Part shown: positions 18,802 to 26,844 of the stretch, one piece after another | Position numbering within the stretch: position 1 is the first letter of the stretch | How the letters are laid out: every line of letters begins with the position of its first letter | Source: Acidobacteriota bacterium | Lineage (GTDB): Bacteria > Acidobacteriota > Blastocatellia > HR10 | Assembly (NCBI GenBank): GCA_030550025.1 | Contig: JAUQQC010000001.1 | Span: 372,001 to 436,000 of the forward strand | DNA: 64,000 bases | Reading direction: 5' to 3' | The notes under the pieces: generated by a model | Database searches by the model: none | Told to the model about the DNA's origin: nothing | The model's input: the letters and a program-made list of their open reading frames with translations, nothing else | Translations under genes and position numbers: made by a program

Positions 18802-18838
18802 CTTCCAAAAATCTGGAAGCGGTCTCCAAATTTTCGGA
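18801..18838. promoter_or_regulatory. Two phased palindromes, candidate activator (enhancer) sites
   Basis: Site A pairs GCTTCCA (18801-18807) with TGGAAGC (18814-18820). Site B has TCC at 18825-18827 and GGA at 18836-18838. Both share the core TCC-N8-GGA and their centres are 21 bp apart, two helical turns. They lie roughly 100-150 bp upstream of the sigma-54 promoter, the usual place for an NtrC-type activator. Site A could instead act as an RNA hairpin at the end of the symporter transcript. Confidence 0.45.
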
Positions 18839-18862
18839 AACTGTCCCCTTCTTTAAGAATCC

Positions 18863-20626
18863 TCATGGTGAGCATAATCCCTTTTTGGGATTCTGGCCGC
18901 GCGCGAAGGACTTAATGGCTCCAATACCAGCGAGAATCCCAGCGCCAATCGAGAGCAAAGCCTTGACCCATTGGCCGAAGATCAGGGCGCCGATCCCGAA
19001 GAGGAAACTGTAGATGAGCACGCATCCGAAGATCCAACTCGCCAGATACGGAGCGAGCGAATTCGGAGTAGCAATGTCGAGTCGTCGGGCGAGAGCCGCC
19101 CAACCGGGACCGCCCGGACGAACGCGCTCGTAAAACTCCCTCAGTTTCGCCTCGGGCTCAGCTGGAGTGAGCCAGGTCACCAGCAGCCACACGATCGTCG
19201 TTACGGTGACGGTCACGAGCATGGATTTGGCATACAGCAAGGGATCATCTTCGGGGAATGGACGCGCGATCTTCAGCCCCACGGTGACTGCAAGAGCCGT
19301 CGTCATGGCGGCGATCTCCGACCAAGCATTGATCCGCCACCAGAACCAGCGCAGCAAATAGACGAGTCCAGTCCCTGCCCCTAAGCCGAGCAGCAACTCC
19401 CATGCCCCGGTGATCCGTTGCAGGTTCAGCGTCACGACGACCGAGATGAGCGCCAGGAGCCCCGTCGCCACGCGCGAGACGTAGACATAATGTCGCTCGT
19501 CCGCCGAAGGACGCACGAAGCGGCGATAGAAGTCGTTGATGAGATACGACGTGCCCCAATTCAGGTGCGTTGCGATCGTTGACATGTATGCCGCAGCAAA
19601 GGAAGCCAGGAGCAGTCCGCGCCAGATCGGGGGCAGGTGATCTACCATCACGCGCACATAGAGGGCCGTCGGATCGGTCGTGCGCAAATGGGGATAGAGG
19701 ACGACAGCTGAGAGGGCAACCAGAATCCATGGCCAGGGCCGGAGCGTGTAGTGAGCGATGTTGAACCAGAGCGTGGCCAAGACGCCGTGCCGCTCGTCTC
19801 GGGTCGAGAAGATGCGTTGGGCGATATACCCCCCGCCTCCCGGCTCCGCTCCCGGATACCAGGACGCCCACCACTGAACGCCGATGTAGACAAGGAGCGT
19901 CTCCACAGGGAGCCATGCCGATCCCCATCCCGGCCAGACGGCAATCGCCGCTTCCACGCTGCCGAAATGCTCCGGGAGTCGCGCCATGAGCCCGGACATT
20001 CCTCCGACGACCTCCAGCGCGAAGACGGCGAGCGCGATCGCTCCCACCATTGCGATCACAAACTGAACGGCATCGGTGACGACGACTCCCCACAGTCCCG
20101 AGAGCAGAGAGTAGAAAGCGGTGATCCCCAAGCAAAGGAAGGTTGCTTCCAACTTCCCGATGTTGAGCGACAGGCCGATGACCTTCGCCATGCCAAGGGT
20201 CACCCAGCCCATGATGAGGCTGTTCATGAGGAGTCCGAGGTAAATGGCACGAAATCCTCGCAGGAAAGCAGCCGCCCGCCCGGCGTATCGTAGCTCGATG
20301 AACTCCACGTCCGTCATCACCCCGGCGCGCCGCCAGAGCCGAGCGTAGAGAAAGACCGTGAGCATGCCGCTCATGACGAAATTCCACCAGAGCCAGTTGC
20401 CTGCCACGCCGTGCCGAGCGACCATCTCGGTGACGGCCAAAGGCGTATCGGCCGCGAAGGTCGTCGCGACCATCGAGGTCCCGGCCAACCACCATGGCAA
20501 GTGGCGTCCCGAGAGGAAGTACTCCGCCACGCTCCGACCTGCTCGTCGCGTGTACACTAGGCCGATCCCGAGCGAGAGGACGAAGTACGCCACGATGATG
20601 ATCCAATCGTTCTGCGTCAGCTTCAT
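18863..20626 (-). CDS. Sodium/solute symporter (SSS family) 2
   Basis: About 587 residues with some 13-15 membrane segments, longer than the usual 480-550 because of a C-terminal extension with two more hydrophobic stretches (ASWIFGCVLIYSFLFGIGALIF; ALLSIGAGILAGIGAI). The SSS start signature is clear: VAYFVLSLGIGLVYTRRAG, then SVAEYFLSGRHLPWWLAGTS. The frame is open 119 codons further upstream, but that part overlaps the preceding symporter gene out of frame, so the start is the ATG at 20626, 20 bp after the neighbouring stop. It is the last gene of the five-gene operon. Inner-membrane Na+-coupled importer; the substrate could be a sugar, amino acid or carboxylate and cannot be settled from sequence. 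Confidence 0.9.
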   Translation of the reverse strand: MKLTQNDWIIIVAYFVLSLGIGLVYTRRAGRSVAEYFLSGRHLPWWLAGTSMVATTFAADTPLAVTEMVARHGVAGNWLWWNFVMSGMLTVFLYARLWRRAGVMTDVEFIELRYAGRAAAFLRGFRAIYLGLLMNSLIMGWVTLGMAKVIGLSLNIGKLEATFLCLGITAFYSLLSGLWGVVVTDAVQFVIAMVGAIALAVFALEVVGGMSGLMARLPEHFGSVEAAIAVWPGWGSAWLPVETLLVYIGVQWWASWYPGAEPGGGGYIAQRIFSTRDERHGVLATLWFNIAHYTLRPWPWILVALSAVVLYPHLRTTDPTALYVRVMVDHLPPIWRGLLLASFAAAYMSTIATHLNWGTSYLINDFYRRFVRPSADERHYVYVSRVATGLLALISVVVTLNLQRITGAWELLLGLGAGTGLVYLLRWFWWRINAWSEIAAMTTALAVTVGLKIARPFPEDDPLLYAKSMLVTVTVTTIVWLLVTWLTPAEPEAKLREFYERVRPGGPGWAALARRLDIATPNSLAPYLASWIFGCVLIYSFLFGIGALIFGQWVKALLSIGAGILAGIGAIKSFARGQNPKKGLCSP

Positions 20627-20646
20627 GACGATCTTCGACGATGTGC

Positions 20647-22140
20647 TCAGGACCGTCCGATTCGCATCAGTTCGGCCCTTCGGATCGTGATCTCTCTCAG
20701 CGTCTGGCTCGCCAAACCCGCGATCACTGTCGTCGCCGACCCGATCACGATGAACCACGGCCAGGCGATCGAGGTGAAGACTCGGATATACAGCATGACC
20801 AGAAGACCACTCGCCATGCCCATCAGCGCCGCCGATTCGCCAATACGCCGCGGGAGCATGCCGAGGAAGAAGACACCGAGGATCGCTCCATTGGTGAAGG
20901 CCGCGATCGCCAGGACTTCGTCCACGATGCGCTGTGAGAGCGCGCGGGCGATAAACGCTACGCTGATTTGAACGATTCCCCACCCGAGCGTCAGTCCGCG
21001 GGCGACGCGCAGGTAGTGGGCTTCCGAAAAGCGTTCGCCCCGAAGGGGACGGTAGAAGTCCGTCACCGTCACCGCCGCCGAGGAGTTCAAGGAGCTGGAG
21101 AGCGTCGACATCGCCGCAGCGAAGATGGCCGCTACGACGAGCCCCACAAGCCCCGCCGGCAGCTCATGTACGATGAAATGCGGGAAGACGCGATCACTCT
21201 TGGTGAACGGCGTCGGCGGAGGAAAATACGCGTAGAAAACGAAGAGCAGAACGCCCAGGAGCAGGAAGAGGAAGAACTGCAGAAGGACGATGAGCGCGCT
21301 CACCAAGAGCGCGGCCGTTGCCTGTCGCGCCGTGCGGCTCGCCAAATACCGTTGCACGATGAGTTGATCGGTCCCGTGCGTCGCCATCGTCAGGAAGGCG
21401 CCGCCGATGGTCCCCGACCAGAAGGTATAACTTCGGGTCAGGTCCCACGTGAAATCGAAGATCCGCCATTTCCCATGCGCTTCGGCCATCGCCCAGGCTG
21501 CTTCCCAGCCGCCGGGAAGGCGCGCCAAAAGCACACTCAGGGCCGCCAAGGCTCCGACCATATACACGCCAAATTGAATGACATCCGTCCAAATGACAGC
21601 TCGTTGTCCCCCCACATATGTGTAGAGGATCGTCACCACGCCGATCAGCAGGATCGAGGTCGGATCACCCCATCCGGTCACTGCCGTGAGCACGATGGCC
21701 GTGGCGAAGAGCCGAAAGCCATCGGTCAGACTCCGCGTGACGAGAAAGAGTCCGGAGGCCGCGCGGCGGGCGCGCTCGCCGAAGCGGTGAGCGAGGACTT
21801 GATACGCCGTCAGAAGCTCCCCGCGAAAGTAAAGGGGGATGAAGAGGACGCTGATGGTGAGGCGCCCGACCATATATCCGAAGACGAGTTGCAGGAAGGT
21901 CAAATCCCCACCTTCACCGCCCGCGCCTTTCATGTACGCATATCCAGGTACGCTGATGAAGGTGACCGTGCTCGTCTCGGTCGCTACGATCGAGAGTGCG
22001 ATAGCCCACCAGGGGAGATTCCGCCCGCTGACGAAATATTCGCTTGTCGTGCGTTGTCCGCGCCCGAGCCATATCCCCAGAAGCGTCGTCCCCACGAGAT
22101 ACGCGATGAGGATCATCAAGTTGAGCGCATGCAGGTGCAT
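20647..22140 (-). CDS. Sodium/solute symporter (SSS family) 1
   Basis: 497 residues, about 13 membrane segments. SSS signatures are LIAYLVGTTLLGIWLGRGQRT, TSEYFVSGRNLPWWAIALS and the Na+-site region IVATETSTVTFISVPGYAY; later ATHGTDQLIVQRYLA is typical of the family. It differs clearly from the downstream symporter, so the two are paralogues with probably different substrates rather than a recent duplication. It lies 15 bp after the decarboxylase gene stop and 20 bp before the second symporter. Given the amino-sugar enzymes at the head of the operon, N-acetylated sugars, muropeptide sugars or amino acids are plausible substrates; this is inference. Confidence 0.92.
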   Translation of the reverse strand: MHLHALNLMILIAYLVGTTLLGIWLGRGQRTTSEYFVSGRNLPWWAIALSIVATETSTVTFISVPGYAYMKGAGGEGGDLTFLQLVFGYMVGRLTISVLFIPLYFRGELLTAYQVLAHRFGERARRAASGLFLVTRSLTDGFRLFATAIVLTAVTGWGDPTSILLIGVVTILYTYVGGQRAVIWTDVIQFGVYMVGALAALSVLLARLPGGWEAAWAMAEAHGKWRIFDFTWDLTRSYTFWSGTIGGAFLTMATHGTDQLIVQRYLASRTARQATAALLVSALIVLLQFFLFLLLGVLLFVFYAYFPPPTPFTKSDRVFPHFIVHELPAGLVGLVVAAIFAAAMSTLSSSLNSSAAVTVTDFYRPLRGERFSEAHYLRVARGLTLGWGIVQISVAFIARALSQRIVDEVLAIAAFTNGAILGVFFLGMLPRRIGESAALMGMASGLLVMLYIRVFTSIAWPWFIVIGSATTVIAGLASQTLREITIRRAELMRIGRS

Positions 22141-22155
22141 CCTCGCGCGAGACCC

Positions 22156-23544
22156 TCACATCGATTCTTCCCTCACCAAATCCTCATAGCTCTGGCGGGG
22201 GCGGATAAGCCGCGCCTCCCCAGACGACGTGATCCACAGGATGGCCGGAAACGGCCGACCGTTGTAGTTCGACATCTGTGCGACCGTGTACGCGCCGACG
22301 TCCAAGACGGCGAGCACATTTCCGATGCTCAAGCCTTCGGGAAGGAAGCGATAAGTGGGAAGCTGTGCCGTGCCTTCGATGTCGAAGTACACGTCGCCTC
22401 CATCGCAAAGGGGGCCGGCCAATTTGTACGGCGTCTCGTGCGGCTCGGCCGTTCGATCGGCCGAGATGACGTGATAGTACCACTTGTAGTGGCTCATTGA
22501 GGGAAGCAGCTCCGTTCCCGCATCGAGAAAGAGCCACGTATCGCCCGTCTCCGGACGCGTCTTGAGATTACGGATCGTCACCAGGAGCGTCCCGGCATCC
22601 GCGACCACACGTCGCCCCGGCTCGAAGATGATCTCCAAGTCCTCGAGCAGGTCGCGTGCCGTACGGCCTTCCGTATCCTCCCGGGCTGTCTCCAACACCG
22701 TGTGTAGAAGTGCGCCGATGTCCCACGCGGCGCGAAAGAGCGGCCCGCGTTCGCCGACCTCCGCCACCACGCGATCGTCATGGGCGTAGGTGACGGGCAG
22801 GCCGCCTCCCAAGTTCACGTGACGCAAGCGGTGGCCGGTCTCACGATAGAGGGCGACGGCAAGTCGCCACATCATCGCGAAAGCGCGAGCGTAAGGTTCG
22901 CACGTCGGCGTTTGCGAACCGACGTGCACATGAAATCCGACGAGGTTGATTGAACGAGAATAGGCCAGCGCGCGTCGAATACCCTCGGTGATCTCCGACG
23001 GCGAGAGGCCGAATTTCGAGGTGAGCAGAGCCGTCTGCAACCCCGCGTGTGCGCCCGTCTCGATCTCCGGGGCTAGGCGAAGCGCGACGTTGGCGCGTTT
23101 GCCGAGGCGCTCGGCGAGGGTCGCGATCATCTCCAATTCCGCCAGCGAATCCACGTTGATAGCGGAGATCTCGGCGCGAATCCCTTCCTCCAACTCCTCG
23201 AGCGTCTTGCTCACGCCGTTGAAGATGATCTGCTCGGGCCGAAAACCGGCGCGCAGGGCTTTGTAGAGTTCGCCGCCGCTGTTGACCTCGACGTCCGCTC
23301 CCGCTTCGCGAACGGCTCGGAGGATGGCCAGGAGCGAATTCGCTTTCGCCGCATAGCAGAGCCTCACGTGCGGATAGACGCGCCGAGCGTTCTTCAAAAG
23401 CTCGCGGACGTTGGCCTTCACGCGCGATTCGGAGAAGACGAAAAGCGGCGTTCCATAATGTTCGGCCAGGTGTCGCGCGCTCACGCCATCCAGATGCAAG
23501 TGGCCGCGAATGATCTCCCGATATCCAGCGATCTCCCACCCCAT
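22156..23544 (-). CDS. PLP-dependent decarboxylase, diaminopimelate decarboxylase-like
   Basis: About 462 residues of the fold-III alanine racemase/LysA family, somewhat longer than usual LysA (about 420). Seen are the PLP lysine K67 in CYAAKANS, GFHVHVGSQ (203-211), the glycine loop NLGGGLPVTY, the phosphate-binding EPGR (308-311), and the C-terminal active-site block CDGGD (380-384). Genuine LysA normally has CESGD there, so substrate choice may differ; DAP, another diamino acid or a carboxylated polyamine are all possible. The start at 23544 follows AGGAGGAACTG. It sits between an amino-sugar kinase and two symporters, not with the dap genes at 41-43.6 kb, which suits a catabolic or salvage role. 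Family certain, substrate uncertain. Confidence 0.8.
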   Translation of the reverse strand: MGWEIAGYREIIRGHLHLDGVSARHLAEHYGTPLFVFSESRVKANVRELLKNARRVYPHVRLCYAAKANSLLAILRAVREAGADVEVNSGGELYKALRAGFRPEQIIFNGVSKTLEELEEGIRAEISAINVDSLAELEMIATLAERLGKRANVALRLAPEIETGAHAGLQTALLTSKFGLSPSEITEGIRRALAYSRSINLVGFHVHVGSQTPTCEPYARAFAMMWRLAVALYRETGHRLRHVNLGGGLPVTYAHDDRVVAEVGERGPLFRAAWDIGALLHTVLETAREDTEGRTARDLLEDLEIIFEPGRRVVADAGTLLVTIRNLKTRPETGDTWLFLDAGTELLPSMSHYKWYYHVISADRTAEPHETPYKLAGPLCDGGDVYFDIEGTAQLPTYRFLPEGLSIGNVLAVLDVGAYTVAQMSNYNGRPFPAILWITSSGEARLIRPRQSYEDLVREESM

Positions 23545-23564
23545 CAGTTCCTCCTGGATACCGC

Positions 23565-24653
23565 TCACCGCACGCCCAGTTTGGGCAATGAGCGGGCGGC
23601 TTCGGATTCGCGGTCGGAGAGTCCGAGCCGCGCGAGCGCCAGCTTGAGTGCGCCCACAGCGGGCGGGAAGAGCGGAGGATTGAGTTCAGCCTTCGGAGCG
23701 ACCTCTCGGATCTTCTGGCGAATTGGCTCCAGAATCAACTCTCCGGCGGAAAAGACGCCACCGACGTAAGAGACGCGAAAGGCCTCCTGCTGCAGGCGCA
23801 AGCGCTTGATGACGGCAATGGCCGTTCGCGCCAGTTCCAGGCCCGCCTCGCGCAGGATCTCTCGAGCGACGGCGTCCCCCTCGCGAGCGGCTTGAATGAC
23901 GACTTCACTCAAGGGGGCGATATTGAGGCTGGTCGCGTCCTCATAAATGACGCGCGGCAGTTCAGCCGGGCTCTCGATGCCGAAATAGCGACAGACCCGT
24001 TCGGTCAAAAGCGTCGGCGGCATTCGCCCATCGTAGGCCGAGGCGACCGCCGCCAGCGCGCGCCGCGCGATGTCGTATCCGCTCCCTTCATCGCCGAAGG
24101 TCGGTCCCCAGCCTCCAGAGCGCGCTTTTTGTCCCCGCGCGTTCATCCCGTAAGCGATCGAACCCGTCCCAGAGACGATGACGACGCCCGGTTGACCATC
24201 GGTCGCCCCGTAGAGCGCGATCTCGGCATCGGTCGTCAGTACGAAGTTCTGCAGTGATTGAGGATCGCGCGCGCCATAGGCCAAGTGCTCGACAAGAGCT
24301 CGCAGGAGCGCCTCCCGCATACGCCGATAATGCGTGGGGTGAGCGATCCCCGCCAAACCGATCCCCAGCGCGCGGAGATCTGCAGGCGTGCACTCGGCCT
24401 GGCGGCAGGCGCCTTCGAGAGCCTCTAAGATAGCGGTGACAGCTGCCTCCACACCAACGCGCAAAAAATTCGAGGGACCGGAACGCCCTTCTCCTAAGAC
24501 GGTCAGTCGTTCGTCGGCGACCAGGGCCGTCGTTTTCGTCCCCCCTCCATCGATACCGGCCAGAAGCACCGCCTGTCCGTCGGGCATCGCATCCGGATCG
24601 CCTCTTCGGAAGGCGTGCGGCGATTCAAGCGCGCTGCTCATCATCCATTCCAT
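23565..24653 (-). CDS. N-acetylglucosamine kinase-like ATPase (BadF/BadG/BcrA family)
   Basis: About 362 residues of the ASKHA fold. The phosphate-1 motif GIDGGGTKTTALV (about 33-45), VIVSGTGSIAYG and the GWGPTFGDEGSGYDIARRAL stretch are typical of bacterial and eukaryotic GlcNAc kinases; the latter contains the catalytic-site GDEGSG. It likely phosphorylates GlcNAc or a related amino sugar at the 6-hydroxyl in the cytoplasm. The start is ambiguous: ATGs at 24653, 24644 and 24641 all overlap the end of the upstream isomerase gene, so translation is probably coupled. The next gene begins 20 bp downstream. The fit with an amino-sugar phosphate isomerase/deaminase beside it supports the substrate class. 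Confidence 0.85.
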   Translation of the reverse strand: MEWMMSSALESPHAFRRGDPDAMPDGQAVLLAGIDGGGTKTTALVADERLTVLGEGRSGPSNFLRVGVEAAVTAILEALEGACRQAECTPADLRALGIGLAGIAHPTHYRRMREALLRALVEHLAYGARDPQSLQNFVLTTDAEIALYGATDGQPGVVIVSGTGSIAYGMNARGQKARSGGWGPTFGDEGSGYDIARRALAAVASAYDGRMPPTLLTERVCRYFGIESPAELPRVIYEDATSLNIAPLSEVVIQAAREGDAVAREILREAGLELARTAIAVIKRLRLQQEAFRVSYVGGVFSAGELILEPIRQKIREVAPKAELNPPLFPPAVGALKLALARLGLSDRESEAARSLPKLGVR

Positions 24654-25699
24654 CGCACGATACGCGTCAATCGCGGTGGGGCATCCGGATTCACTCCGGC
24701 GGCCGCAGCCCTCCAGAAGGCCAATTGCTGGATGAGGTGAGCGAAGAGGATGGGGCGCAGGAGTTCGCTCACGCGACCTCCGAGAATGAGCTGCGGTGCC
24801 GACGCCTCCGTCGCCCGAGCGCCGATCAGGAGAACGCGCGCTTCGGCTGCGCGCGCTTCCTCGAGCACTCGATTCACATACGGACCTTCCGCCTCGGCCG
24901 GAAAGATCACCAGCAACGTCTCCGGCGACAGTAGCAGATGCGGTCCGTGTCGAAACTCCAACGTGGGATAGTAATGGGCCGGGGTGAGTGCCATCTCGAT
25001 CATTTTGAGTGCCGCCTCTGCGGCCAACGCGTAGAATGGGCCAGACCCCAGGAAGATGAAACGGGTGAGAGCACGATCTTCGGCATAGGTGCGCAGCAAG
25101 CGCTCGTTCTCTCGAAGGCTCTGTGCGACCTCCTCGGGAAGAGCTGCTGCTTCGACCTGAAGCGTCCTCCCGCCGAAGGCGTCAGCCAGAAGCAGCAGGC
25201 CGAGCATCATGCACGTCAGTGATCCGGTGGTGACCAAGCTCCGTTCGGGACATTCGGGGAAGGGCAGATGCATATCGGCTGCGCGTCGGAGCGGACATTC
25301 GGGCTCCGTCGTCACGCCGATAACTGTGGTCTCGATAGTCGCCTTCACCCGTTCTGCCGCGAGGACAGTCTCATCGGTCCCTCCGCTGCGCGAGATGGCG
25401 AAGACCAAAAGTCGCGCTTCCGCTTGAAGATGCGCCTTCGGGAAATTCAGGATTTCGGACGCAGGAAGCGCGCGCGCGCGAAGCCCCAGGAGCGTTCCCC
25501 AAGCGTGCGCCGCATAAAGGGCGATGTGATAGGATGATCCGCATCCGATGAAGAGCACCCCCGTGAAGCGTTCCAGAGGACCTATTGACGCCACACGCAC
25601 GAAGCGAGACGGCGCGTGCCGCAACGTCTCGCTCAACGCTTCCGGTTGGCGATAAATCTCCCGATATGTGAAGGTTCCTTCCGACTTCGCATTCATCAT
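24641..25699 (-). CDS. SIS-domain sugar-phosphate isomerase/deaminase (GlmS C-terminal / NagB-II-like)
   Basis: 352 residues with two SIS domains and no glutaminase domain. The first shows GVLFIGCGSSYHIALYAAHAW and AISRSGGTDETVLA; the second shows FLGSGPFYALAAEAALKMIEM and the GlmS-type EFRHGP. Stand-alone double-SIS proteins of this sort act as glucosamine-6-phosphate deaminases (NagB-II) or as AgaS-type isomerases. With the downstream kinase this gives GlcNAc to GlcNAc-6-P and then a deamination or isomerisation step, although no NagA deacetylase is visible here. It is the first gene of the minus-strand operon and diverges from the LysR gene. GAGG lies about 12 nt before the double ATG start. 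Confidence 0.85.
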   Translation of the reverse strand: MMNAKSEGTFTYREIYRQPEALSETLRHAPSRFVRVASIGPLERFTGVLFIGCGSSYHIALYAAHAWGTLLGLRARALPASEILNFPKAHLQAEARLLVFAISRSGGTDETVLAAERVKATIETTVIGVTTEPECPLRRAADMHLPFPECPERSLVTTGSLTCMMLGLLLLADAFGGRTLQVEAAALPEEVAQSLRENERLLRTYAEDRALTRFIFLGSGPFYALAAEAALKMIEMALTPAHYYPTLEFRHGPHLLLSPETLLVIFPAEAEGPYVNRVLEEARAAEARVLLIGARATEASAPQLILGGRVSELLRPILFAHLIQQLAFWRAAAAGVNPDAPPRLTRIVRWNG

Positions 25700-25830
25700 C
25701 CACCCACGTCCTCATGCATCCGGCGCGTCCTCGGCGCTCACACGAGAATTCTAGTACAATAGGCGAGGTGAAGGGAAACTGAGAGTTTTAATGAGATGCA
25801 TGAAGATTGCTAATGCGAGGGGGAAACGCC

Positions 25831-26757
25831 ATGGAGTTGCGACACCTGCGCACCTTCCGAGCCGTGGCCGAGACGGGGAGCTTTACGCTCGCCGGACGCC
25901 GCGTGAATCTCTCACAGGCGGCCGTGAGCCTTCACATCAAGGCGTTGGAAGAGGAGTTGGGGACAAAGCTCTTCGCGCGGGTGCGCAAGCGGGCCACGCT
26001 CACGCCCGCTGGGCGGGCGTTGCTCAAACATGCGCAGGCGATTTTGAGCGCGTGCGACGTGGCGCGCGCGGAGATCACTGCGCTCGCTGAGGAGCAGCGG
26101 ATCACGCTGCGCGTGGGAACGGCCTCGACGATGATCGCCATTCATCCGCTGCCGGAGATCCTCAGCGAGTTGAAGAAGCGGTTTCCGCTTCTGGATCTGG
26201 TCGTCTTCGCCGGCACGAGCGAAGCCATCGTCCGGCGCCTTCTGGAGCATCGGCTGGATGTCGGGTTGATCTCCTTGCCGGTCGAAGCGCCGTTGCTCCA
26301 GACCGAATCGCTCTACGGCGATCGGTTGGTGGCGGTCATCCCCCCCGGTCATCCTTTAGCTCAGGCCCGCGAGGTGACGGTCATGCAATTGGCCGCGGAA
26401 CCGTTGATTCTCGGGGAGCGCGGGGGGAATCGGCGGCGGATCATCGATCTCTTCTTCGAGCACGCGGGGGTTCGCCCGCACGTCGCCATGGAGCTGAATC
26501 GTGATGAGGCGATCAAAAAGATGGTGGAGGTCGGTCTTGGGGTGGGCATTCTCCCGTGGCTCACGGTTCAGCGGGAGGTGCACGCGGGACTTCTGCGCGC
26601 GCTCCCCATTCGTGGATTGAAGAGTCGGTGGGAATTGGGCGTCGCCTATCGGAAAGAGGATACACCGTCGGAGCCGCTTCGGGCTTTTCTGGAGTTGTGT
26701 CGCGCGTATTTGGGGAAGGGGGGAGAGCGGAGGCGCGTTACGTCGAGGCGTTCCTGA
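25831..26757 (+). CDS. LysR-type transcriptional regulator
   Basis: 308 residues. The N-terminal winged helix-turn-helix (MELRHLRTFRAVAETGSFTLAG; LSQAAVSLHIKALEEELG; LTPAGRALL) is textbook LysR, followed by a periplasmic-binding-protein-like effector domain with TASTMIAIHPLPEIL and DVGLISLPVEAPLL. The effector-domain sequence resembles CysB/CbbR-type regulators only in general, so no ligand is proposed. The start at 25831 follows GAGGGGG. LysR genes commonly regulate the divergent neighbour; here that is the five-gene SIS-kinase-symporter operon, 131 bp away. The shared gap contains TTCTAGTACAA with ATT/AAT flanks, a possible LysR-type dyad near 25755. Confidence 0.92.
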   Translation: MELRHLRTFRAVAETGSFTLAGRRVNLSQAAVSLHIKALEEELGTKLFARVRKRATLTPAGRALLKHAQAILSACDVARAEITALAEEQRITLRVGTASTMIAIHPLPEILSELKKRFPLLDLVVFAGTSEAIVRRLLEHRLDVGLISLPVEAPLLQTESLYGDRLVAVIPPGHPLAQAREVTVMQLAAEPLILGERGGNRRRIIDLFFEHAGVRPHVAMELNRDEAIKKMVEVGLGVGILPWLTVQREVHAGLLRALPIRGLKSRWELGVAYRKEDTPSEPLRAFLELCRAYLGKGGERRRVTSRRS

Positions 26758-26768
26758 GGAGGCCCTGC

Positions 26769-26798
26769 TTGAAGGTATGGTCTGCCCTGCGGTAAGAT
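26769..26798 (+). promoter_or_regulatory. Putative promoter of glyA
   Basis: TTGAAG at 26769-26774, 18 bp spacer, TAAGAT at 26793-26798; each box matches 4 of 6. It lies in the 87-bp gap before glyA. Confidence 0.4.
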
Positions 26799-26844
26799 TC
26801 CGTTTCGCGCGAAGGTGTGAGGATCACGCGAGCGAGGAGTCGCC

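Noticed and set aside
18876..18892. AATCCC-TTTTT-GGGATT palindrome as third enhancer site
   Set aside because: It lies within the coding end of symporter 2 and lacks the TCC-N8-GGA core of sites A and B; probably coincidental.
20627..20983. 119-codon N-terminal extension of symporter 2
   Set aside because: It lies out of frame within the preceding symporter gene, has no membrane segments and low-complexity composition; homology starts at the ATG at 20626.
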